In this document: positions 57,665 to 64,000 of the stretch, piece by piece
Layout of the letters: every line of letters starts with the position of its first letter
How positions within the stretch are numbered: position 1 is the first letter of the stretch
Source: Streptomyces sp. P9-A4
GTDB taxonomy: Bacteria > Actinomycetota > Actinomycetes > Streptomycetales > Streptomycetaceae
Reading direction: 5' to 3'
DNA length: 64,000 nucleotides
Assembly: GCF_036634195.1 (NCBI RefSeq)
Contig: NZ_JAZIFY010000001.1
Coordinates: 1,932,501-1,996,500 of the forward strand
Notes under the pieces: generated by a model
Databases searched by the model: none
Told to the model about the DNA's origin: nothing
Seen by the model: only the letters and a program-made list of their open reading frames with translations
Translations under genes and position numbers: made by a program

Positions 57665-58731
57665 GGAGTCCCGGCGGCGGAGCGCGCGGGCGGCTGCGCC
57701 GTCGAGCCGCGGACCACCAGCTCGGGCTGGAAGACGAACTCCGTGCGCTGCACGGGGTTCCCCTCGATCTCCTCCAGGAGCGCGCCGACGGCCGCCGTCG
57801 CCATGGCCTGCACGGGCTGGCGCACGGTGGACAGCGGCGGGCTGGTGAAGGCGATCAGCGGCGAGTCGTCGAAGCCGACGACGGAGACGTCCCCGGGCAC
57901 GTCGAGGCCGCGGGCGCGGACCGCCCTGACCACCCCGAGCGCCATCAGGTCGGAGCCGCAGACGATGCCCGTACACCCTTCGCGGAGCAGGATCTCGGCG
58001 GCGGCGTGGCCGCCCTCGACGCCGAAGAGCGTGGGCCTGATGAACCGTTCCGCGTCCGCGCGGTCGACGCCGAGCAGCTCGTACAGCTCGGCGGTGAAGC
58101 CCTCGGCCTTGCGGCGCGAGGGCACGTACCGGGTGGGGCCGATCGCGAGCCCGATGCGCTCGTGGCCCAGCTCGACCAGGTGCCGTACGGCCATCCTGGC
58201 CGCCGCCCGGTCGTCCGGGGAGACGAAGTTGGCGTCGATGTGCTCGTTGTAGCCGTTGATGAGGACGTACGGGACGCCCCTGGCCGCCAGCCGGGCGTAG
58301 CGCGCCGGGTCGGCGGTGGCGTCCGCGTGGAGCCCGGAGAGGAAGACGATGCCGGCCACCCCGCGCTCCACGAGCTGCTCGACCAGCTCGTCCTCGGTGG
58401 CGCCGCCGGGCATCTGGGTGCAGAGCACCGGGGTGTAGCCGTGCCCGGCGAGGACCTGTTCGACGACCTGCGCGAAGGCCGGGAAGATCGGGTTGGTCAG
58501 CTCGGGCACGACGAGCCCGACGAGGCCCGCGCTGCGCCGCTTGAGGCGTACGGGACGTTCGTAGCCCAGCACGTCCAGCGCGGCCAGCACCTTGTGGCGG
58601 GTCGCGCCGGCCACCCCCGCCTTGCCGTTGAGGACCCGGCTGACGGTGGCCTCGCTGACCCCGGACTGGGCCGCGATGTCCGCGAGCCGCGGGGCGCCGT
58701 TCCCGGCGCCCCGCGGCAGGGGGATCGTCAC
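57649..58731 (-). CDS. LacI-family regulator, MalR-like
   Basis: A 360-residue repressor. The HTH with hinge reads PRLADIAAQSGVSEATVSRVLNGKAGV; the sugar-binding core has VGLVVPELTNPIFP, GVAGIVFLSGLHAD, SVVGFDDSPLIAF and PPLSTVRQP. Closely resembles MalR of Streptomyces as I recall it. Its GTG overlaps the TGA of the upstream alpha-glucosidase (GTGA), making it the last gene of the malEFG-agl operon instead of the usual divergent copy. It likely represses aml and the operon through the CTTGC motifs, with maltose or maltodextrin as inducer. Confidence 0.93.
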   Translation of the reverse strand: MTIPLPRGAGNGAPRLADIAAQSGVSEATVSRVLNGKAGVAGATRHKVLAALDVLGYERPVRLKRRSAGLVGLVVPELTNPIFPAFAQVVEQVLAGHGYTPVLCTQMPGGATEDELVEQLVERGVAGIVFLSGLHADATADPARYARLAARGVPYVLINGYNEHIDANFVSPDDRAAARMAVRHLVELGHERIGLAIGPTRYVPSRRKAEGFTAELYELLGVDRADAERFIRPTLFGVEGGHAAAEILLREGCTGIVCGSDLMALGVVRAVRARGLDVPGDVSVVGFDDSPLIAFTSPPLSTVRQPVQAMATAAVGALLEEIEGNPVQRTEFVFQPELVVRGSTAQPPARSAAGTPQVLS

Positions 58732-60395
58732 ACCGCCCACCAGACGGTGGTGTCCGCCGGCACCTCTGCGGCATCGTCGGCGATCCGGACGTCCTCGTTG
58801 GAGAGGAGGTACCGGCCGGGCAGCGGGACGGAGATGGCCCGGCCGGTGGTGTTGGCGGTGCAGACGAAGCCGTCGCGGCGGAAGGAGAGCACACCCTCGG
58901 GTGCCTCCAGCCACTCGACGGCCTCGCCCGCACCGAGTTCGGGGCGCTCGCGGCGCACGGCGAGCGCGCTGCGGTACAGCTCCAGGGTGGAGCCGGGGTC
59001 GCCGGTCTGCGCCTCGACGCTGAGGGCGCCCCAGGTGGTGGGCTGCGGCAGCCAGGAGCCGCCGTCGCCGAAGCCGTACGAGGAGCCCTCGACGGTCCAC
59101 GGGATCGGCACCCGGCAGCCGTCGCGGAAGCCGTCCTGGCCGCTGGCCCGCCAGAACGACGGGTCCTGGCGGACCTCGTCGGGCAGGTCGGTGACGTCCG
59201 GCAGGCCGAGCTCCTCGCCCTGGTAGACGTACGCGGAGCCGGGCAGCGCCAGCATCAGCAGGGTCGCGGCGCGGGCCCGGCGCAGGCCGAGCGCGCGGTC
59301 GCCGGCCTCGCGGAGCTGGGTGCCGAGGCCCGCCGGGTTGGCGAAGCGGGTGGCGTGCCGGGTGACATCGTGGTTGGAGAGGACCCAGGTGGCGGGGGCG
59401 CCGACCGGGCGCATCGCGTCGAGCGAGTCGTCGATGACACGGCGCAGCTCGGCGGCGTCCCAGTGGGTGCCCAGGTACTGGAAGTTGAAGGCCTGGTGCA
59501 TCTCGTCGGCGCGGACGTAGTGCGCGGTGCGCTCGACGGTGGGGGTCCAGGCCTCGGCGACGAGGATGCGCTCACCGCCGTACTCGGCGAGGACCTCGCG
59601 CCAGGTGCGGTAGATCTCGTGGACGCCGTCCTGGTCGAAGAAGGGCATGACGTCGTTGCCGAGCAGCTTCAGCTGGTCGTGGGCACCGAGGTCGGGCAGG
59701 CCCTCGGCCTTGACCAGGCCGTGGGCGACGTCGACGCGGAAGCCGTCGACGCCCATGTCGAGCCAGAAGCGCAGGATGGAGCGGAACTCGTCGCGGACGG
59801 CGGGGTGTTCCCAGTTGAAGTCGGGCTGCTCCGGGGCGAAGAGGTGGAGGTACCAGTCGCCGGGGGTGCCGTCCGGGTTCTCCGTACGGGTCCAGGCGGG
59901 GCCGCCGAAGATGGACTCCCAGTCGTTCGGGGGCAGTTCACCGTCGACGCCCTGGCCGGGGCGGAAGTGGTAGCGCTCGCGCAGCGGCGACCCGGGGCCC
60001 TCGCGCAGGGCGCGCTGGAACCACTCGTGCTGGTCGGAGGAGTGGTTGGGGACCAGGTCGACGATGATGCGCAGGCCCAGGTCGTGGGCCTCGCGGATCA
60101 CGGCGTCGGCGTCGAGCAGCGAGCCGAACATGGGGTCGATGGCCCGGTAGTCGGCGACGTCGTATCCGGCGTCGGCCTGCGGGGAGGCGTAGAACGGGGA
60201 GAGCCAGACGGCGTCGACGCCCAGGTCCTTGAGGTACGGCAGCCGGCTGCGGACACCCTCCAGGTCACCCATGCCGTCGCCGTTGCCGTCGGCGAAGCTG
60301 CGCGGGTAGACCTGGTAGATCACGGCGTCTCTCCACCAGCCCGTGTGCGTGCCGGTGGTCGGGGCGTCGGCCGGGGTGGCGAGATGCTGGGTCAT
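58728..60395 (-). CDS. aglA: Intracellular GH13 alpha-glucosidase
   Basis: A 555-residue enzyme with no signal peptide. Conserved GH13 blocks: AVIYQVYPRSFADGNGDGMGD at the N-terminus (read in parts), DGFRVDVAHGL (nucleophile), ILVAEAW (acid/base), WVLSNHDVTR. This is the oligo-1,6-/alpha-1,4-glucosidase group; it hydrolyses imported maltose/maltodextrins to glucose. Alternative identity: trehalose synthase-like, less likely from the GDGMGD motif. It follows malG by 47 bases in the operon. Confidence 0.92.
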   Translation of the reverse strand: MTQHLATPADAPTTGTHTGWWRDAVIYQVYPRSFADGNGDGMGDLEGVRSRLPYLKDLGVDAVWLSPFYASPQADAGYDVADYRAIDPMFGSLLDADAVIREAHDLGLRIIVDLVPNHSSDQHEWFQRALREGPGSPLRERYHFRPGQGVDGELPPNDWESIFGGPAWTRTENPDGTPGDWYLHLFAPEQPDFNWEHPAVRDEFRSILRFWLDMGVDGFRVDVAHGLVKAEGLPDLGAHDQLKLLGNDVMPFFDQDGVHEIYRTWREVLAEYGGERILVAEAWTPTVERTAHYVRADEMHQAFNFQYLGTHWDAAELRRVIDDSLDAMRPVGAPATWVLSNHDVTRHATRFANPAGLGTQLREAGDRALGLRRARAATLLMLALPGSAYVYQGEELGLPDVTDLPDEVRQDPSFWRASGQDGFRDGCRVPIPWTVEGSSYGFGDGGSWLPQPTTWGALSVEAQTGDPGSTLELYRSALAVRRERPELGAGEAVEWLEAPEGVLSFRRDGFVCTANTTGRAISVPLPGRYLLSNEDVRIADDAAEVPADTTVWWAV

Positions 60396-60442
60396 GTCTT
60401 CCCTGGGAGGTAAGGAGGGGCGTACGGGGACGGTGTTCGGGC

Positions 60443-61342
60443 TCAGCCCTTGACGGCACCGGCGGACATGCCGGTGACCAGGTGCCGCTGGGCGAAGAGG
60501 AACACCAGGGCGGCGGGGATGGCGATGAGCACGGAGGCCGCGGACATCGGGCCCCACTGGGCGCCGTACTGGTTGACGAACTTCTGCAGTCCGCCGGCCA
60601 GCGTGAGGTTCTCGTCGCCGACCATGAAGGCGGAGGCGTAGGCGACCTCGCCCCAGGCGGTGATGAAGGAGTAGAAGGCGGTCACCGCGATGCCCGGCTT
60701 GGCGAGCGGCAGGATGAGCCGCCAGAAGGTGCCGAAGGGGGTCAGGCCGTCGACGTAGCCGGACTCGTCGATCTCGCGCGGGATGGTGTCGAAGAAGCCC
60801 TTCATCATCCAGGCGCAGAACGGGACGGCGATGGTCAGATAGGTGATGACCAGGCCGAGCGGCTGGTTGAGCAGGCCCATCGTCGCCATGATGTTGTAGA
60901 TCGGCACGATGAGGACGGCGACCGGGAACATCTGGGTGATGAGCAGCGTCCACATCAGGCCGCGCTTGCCGGGGAACCGGAAGCGGCTGACGGCGTAGCC
61001 GGTGGTGGCGGCGATGAAGACGCCGATGACGGTGGTGAGGCCGGCGACGAGGAGCGAGTTGCCGAACCAGGTGAGGAACGGGGTGTCCTTCAGCAGGTTC
61101 GTGTAGTTCTCGAGCGTCGTCTCCTTGACGAAGTCCGTGGTGCTCGCGTACTTCGCCGGCTTGAGCGAGGTCAGCAGGACCCAGAGCACCGGGAAGACGG
61201 CGATCACGGACGCCGTGATCAGGGTGGCGTGCAGCCCCACCGAGGCGAGCGGCGAGCGGCGGTTGCGGATCGGGGTGTTCACGCGCGGGGCGTTCGCGGT
61301 GCGGGTGTTCACGGTCCGGGGGGTGGGCGTCGTGGTGGTCAC
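60443..61342 (-). CDS. malG: Maltose/maltodextrin ABC transporter permease
   Basis: A 299-residue permease with six transmembrane helices (for example LHATLITASVIAVFPVLWVLL). The EAA loop EIDESGYVDGLTPFGTFWRLILPL contacts the ATPase. N-terminal Thr/Pro/Arg-rich extension. GTG 61342 overlaps the malF stop (GTGA). No ATPase gene is in the operon; a shared MsiK-type ATPase encoded elsewhere is the rule in Streptomyces. Confidence 0.95.
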   Translation of the reverse strand: MTTTTPTPRTVNTRTANAPRVNTPIRNRRSPLASVGLHATLITASVIAVFPVLWVLLTSLKPAKYASTTDFVKETTLENYTNLLKDTPFLTWFGNSLLVAGLTTVIGVFIAATTGYAVSRFRFPGKRGLMWTLLITQMFPVAVLIVPIYNIMATMGLLNQPLGLVITYLTIAVPFCAWMMKGFFDTIPREIDESGYVDGLTPFGTFWRLILPLAKPGIAVTAFYSFITAWGEVAYASAFMVGDENLTLAGGLQKFVNQYGAQWGPMSAASVLIAIPAALVFLFAQRHLVTGMSAGAVKG

Positions 61343-62352
61343 CAGACTTCTCCCTGCTTGCGGAGGACGCGCCGGTAGAACGCGGCGAAGACCATCAGGA
61401 GGATCAGGATGAGGACGCCCCACGTGGACGACTGGGCGAAGTCGCGCGGGCTGATCTCGAAGGAGAACTTGTACGCCTGGGTGACGAGGATCTGGGTGGC
61501 CTCGCCGGGTCCGCCCCGGGTGAGCAGGAAGATCACCGGGAACATGTTGAAGGTCCAGATGGTCGAGAGCAGGATCACCGTCGTCGACACCGAGCGCAGT
61601 CCGGGCATCGTGATGTGCCGGAAGCGCTGCCAGGCGTTGGCGCCGTCCATCTCGGCCGCCTCGTACATCTCGCTCGGGATGGACTGGAGTCCGCCGAGGA
61701 GGGCGACCATCATGAAGGGGATGCCGAGCCAGACGTTGACGGCGATGACCGAGAACTTGGCCCAGGTGGGGTCGTTCAGCCACGGGATGCCGTCCATGCC
61801 GACGCCCGAGAGGATCTGGTTGAGCATGCCGCGGCGCTCGTCGTAGAGGAAGCGCCAGGCGAAGACGGAGACGAAGCCGGGCACGGCCCAGGGCAGGATC
61901 AGCAGCATCCGGTAGACGGAGCGGCCGGCGATCCGGCGGTTGAGGACGTTGGCGAGGGCCAGTCCCAGGGCGAAGGTGACGGCCACGCAGGAGACGGTCC
62001 AGACGACCGTCCAGCCGAGGGTGGCGAGGAACTGGCTGCCGCTGACCGCGTCGACGTAGTTGTCCAGGCCGACGAACTCGTAGGTGGCCGGGATCTGGTT
62101 GACGCCGATGCTGCGGGCGACGTTGCGCTCGTTGGCGTCGGTGAACGACAGGTAGACGCCACGGACCAGCGGGTAGCCGATGATCACGCCGATGACGACG
62201 ACGACCGGGGCCACCATGGCCCAGGCGTACCAGTGGGTGGAGAGGGAACGGCGCACCGCGCCGCCGTTGTCACCAGTACCGCGGCGCCGGCCGCGGGTGA
62301 CAGCGTCACCCGCGGCCTTCGCCACCGACTGGCTGGGAGTGTCCACAGCCAT
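61339..62352 (-). CDS. malF: Maltose/maltodextrin ABC transporter permease
   Basis: A 337-residue permease with about six transmembrane helices. The EAA loop is EAAEMDGANAWQRFRHITMP. It lacks the long second periplasmic loop of E. coli MalF, as is typical of Gram-positive versions. The N-terminus is an Arg/Gly-rich tail. It lies 21 bases after malE and overlaps malG. Confidence 0.95.
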   Translation of the reverse strand: MAVDTPSQSVAKAAGDAVTRGRRRGTGDNGGAVRRSLSTHWYAWAMVAPVVVVIGVIIGYPLVRGVYLSFTDANERNVARSIGVNQIPATYEFVGLDNYVDAVSGSQFLATLGWTVVWTVSCVAVTFALGLALANVLNRRIAGRSVYRMLLILPWAVPGFVSVFAWRFLYDERRGMLNQILSGVGMDGIPWLNDPTWAKFSVIAVNVWLGIPFMMVALLGGLQSIPSEMYEAAEMDGANAWQRFRHITMPGLRSVSTTVILLSTIWTFNMFPVIFLLTRGGPGEATQILVTQAYKFSFEISPRDFAQSSTWGVLILILLMVFAAFYRRVLRKQGEVW

Positions 62353-62372
62353 GAGCCGGCCTGCCTTCTTTC

Positions 62373-63650
62373 TTACTTCCAGTCCTTCAGGAGCTTGCGG
62401 TAGGAGTCACCGATCGCCTTGGCGCCGGCCTCCGGGGTGGTCTGGCCGGTGAGCACCTTGGTGTACTCGACCTTGACCGGCTCGAAGAGGCTGCCGCCCT
62501 CGGGGATCCAGGGGCGCTGGACGGCCTTGTCGACGACCGGCTTGAAGAAGGTGATCATCTCGTTGGTCGCGACGTCCGGCTTGATGTAGACGGACTGACG
62601 GGTCGGGAGGAGGCTCAGCTCCTTCGCGACCGTCGCCTGGGTCTCGGCCGAGGTCATGTACTCGGCGAAGGCGTAGGAGGCGGCGAGGTTCTTGGAGCCC
62701 GCGTAGACGGCGAGGTTGTGACCGCCCTGCGGGGCGCCCTGGCCGGCCGAACCGGCCGGGACCGGGGCGATGCCCAGGTTGGCCTTGTCGGCGAACTCCT
62801 TGCCGGCGAGGGTGTCGGAGACGGCCCAGGGGCCGTTGATCATCATGGCGACCTTGCCGTCCTTGAAGGACGCCTGCATGTTGTCCCAGCCGTTGGTCGC
62901 GTCGGTGATCGCGGTCTTCGAGTCGACGAGGTCCTTGACGGTCTTGAGCGCCTTCACGCCGGCCGGGCCGTCGATGGTGATCTTCTTCTGGTCGGCGTCG
63001 ACGAGGTCGCCGCCCTCGCCGTACAGGAAGGAGAGGAACCAGTACGGGTCGTCGCCGCGCAGGTACATGCCGGTCTTGCCGGTCTTCTGCTTGATCGTGG
63101 CGGAGGCGGCCTTCAGCTCGTCGATGCTCTTGGGCACCTCGACGCCGGCGTCCTTGAGGATCTTCTTGTTGTAGAAGATGCCCATGGAGTCGATGACCTG
63201 CGGGACGGCGTAGGTCTTGCCGTTGTACTTGGTGGAGGCGGCGGCCTGCTCCAGGAAGTCGCCCTGGTCCTTGAGGGCCGGGGTGCCGTCCAGCGGGGCG
63301 AGGTAGCCGAGGTCCGCGAACTCGGGGGTCCAGGCGACCTCGGAGCGGATGACGTCGGGGGCGCCGGAGCCGGACTGCGCGGCGTTCTTGAACTTGTTCT
63401 GCGCCTCACCGAACGGCACGTTCACGTACTTGACGGTGACCTTGGGGTACTTCTTCTTGAAGTCCTCGGCGACCTTCTTGAAGACCTTGTCCTCGGAGCC
63501 GACCGTCGAGGTGTCCCACCAGGTGACGGTGCCGGAGAGCTCGCCCGAGCTCTTGGAGCCGCCGCCGTCCGAACCGCCGTCACTACCGCACGCCGCCAGG
63601 GTCACGCCCAGGGCCGCGACCAGAGCGGTGGCCGCTATGCCACGCCGCAT
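62373..63650 (-). CDS. malE: Maltose/maltodextrin-binding lipoprotein
   Basis: A 425-residue lipoprotein: signal peptide with lipobox LAAC, Cys22 as the lipidated residue, then a Gly/Ser-rich tether (GSDGGSDGGGSKSSGEL). The solute-binding fold follows (GTVTWWDTSTVGSEDKVFK, TVKYVNVPFGEAQNKF, AMMINGPWAVSDTL). It captures maltodextrins released by the amylases outside the cell. AAGGAG ribosome site. It is the first gene of the operon, and the 350 bases upstream hold CTTGCRG-type operators. Confidence 0.95.
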   Translation of the reverse strand: MRRGIAATALVAALGVTLAACGSDGGSDGGGSKSSGELSGTVTWWDTSTVGSEDKVFKKVAEDFKKKYPKVTVKYVNVPFGEAQNKFKNAAQSGSGAPDVIRSEVAWTPEFADLGYLAPLDGTPALKDQGDFLEQAAASTKYNGKTYAVPQVIDSMGIFYNKKILKDAGVEVPKSIDELKAASATIKQKTGKTGMYLRGDDPYWFLSFLYGEGGDLVDADQKKITIDGPAGVKALKTVKDLVDSKTAITDATNGWDNMQASFKDGKVAMMINGPWAVSDTLAGKEFADKANLGIAPVPAGSAGQGAPQGGHNLAVYAGSKNLAASYAFAEYMTSAETQATVAKELSLLPTRQSVYIKPDVATNEMITFFKPVVDKAVQRPWIPEGGSLFEPVKVEYTKVLTGQTTPEAGAKAIGDSYRKLLKDWK

Positions 63651-63768
63651 GTGAACTCCTTCAACTGATCCCGGGGGGACGAGGGGCTGGAACCTTCCTC
63701 ATGCGACCGCTCCCTCGCGGCGCTCCGGGTTGCCAGGAACGTAACAGGGATGAAAACTCGCCGAAAGA

Positions 63769-63791
63769 CCTTGCGGGAACTTTCTGCAAGG
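63769..63791. promoter_or_regulatory. MalR-type operator near malE
   Basis: CCTTGCGGGAACTTTCTGCAAGG segment: CTTGCGG and CTGCAAG as inverted half-sites (CTTGCRG), about 120-140 bases before the malE start. Confidence 0.6.
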
Positions 63792-63914
63792 ACCGGCGAT
63801 CGTTACATCCGCGTGTCCCTAAGGTTGCCGTCGGGTCGCTTGACAGCAGCTGACACTCGCCCCCCGGGCGCCGCACGGCCCCGCGCGCACGCCCCCGGTG
63901 CCGACCGCGCGCCC

Positions 63915-63950
63915 CCGCAAGACCTGCAAGACCTTGCGGGGTGGCTTGCA
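63915..63950. promoter_or_regulatory. Clustered MalR-type half-sites
   Basis: CCGCAAG (63915-63921), CTGCAAG (63924-63930), CTTGCGG (63933-63939) and CTTGCA (63945-63950). Four CTTGCRG half-sites in 36 bases, probably controlling a divergent gene beyond the window (malR is expected) as well as malE. Otherwise 63651-64000 has no gene. Confidence 0.55.
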
Positions 63951-64000
63951 TCACCCGTCCGGTGGGCAATACGCGCTGTGACCGGTACAGTCCATCCTCA

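Overview
High-GC DNA (strong G/C third-position bias, many GTG starts, very long open antisense frames) with the gene content of the core chromosome of a Streptomyces. From memory, the order sucB - aceE - lipB - lipA - small GlnR-regulated gene - glnA - ... - glnII - ... - aml/mal genes follows the S. coelicolor SCO2181-SCO2231 neighbourhood; I could not run an alignment.

Layout. 1-4.0 kb: the 3' end of sucB, a GntR/FCD regulator and aceE (homodimeric pyruvate dehydrogenase E1). 4-14 kb: a WYL regulator, three short-chain dehydrogenases (two translationally coupled and divergent from a TetR regulator), a DUF4240 protein, an acetyltransferase, a TIGR01777 epimerase, a flavin amine-oxidase-like enzyme and a regulator with an HTH plus helical repeats. 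14.2-19.6 kb: lipB-lipA, a small GlnR-regulated gene, a DUF4191 membrane protein, an RDD protein and glnA. 19.6-29.4 kb: a minus-strand accessory cassette of a lipase-like hydrolase, a caspase-NTPase-propeller protein and a 1700-residue NTPase with a long helical tail, plus a separate 91-residue protein. 29.5-34.3 kb: an ArsC-like protein, a MarR/hydrolase divergent pair, a MocR regulator, an acetyltransferase and a Gfo/Idh oxidoreductase. 34.6-38.4 kb: a TROVE/vWA-like protein overlapping an ARPP-like partner, then glnII. 38.6-50.4 kb: a Cys-Cys leader peptide before a winged-helix regulator, PepSY and Met/His-rich membrane proteins, an epimerase, a tyrosine phosphatase, a membrane protein with a sigma-like N-terminus, a diiron-like protein coupled to a ferredoxin reductase, a TetR regulator and small enzymes. 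50.4-64 kb: the starch/maltose locus, all on the minus strand: malE-malF-malG-aglA-lacI, then aml and a giant amylase-pullulanase.

How the parts work together. Lipoate made by LipB/LipA is the cofactor of the SucB and pyruvate dehydrogenase E2 subunits. Three plus-strand nitrogen genes (the small 16.4 kb gene, glnA, glnII) each carry GlnR-type boxes. The extracellular amylase and pullulanase release maltodextrins, MalEFG imports them and AglA hydrolyses them inside the cell; CTTGCRG-type operators lie before malE and aml.

The most promising candidates for undescribed biology are the caspase/NTPase/hydrolase cassette (19.6-28.8 kb), the TROVE-vWA/ARPP pair (34.6-37.2 kb), the putative cysteine-responsive attenuator (38.6-38.8 kb) and the diiron protein/reductase pair (46.3-48.3 kb).
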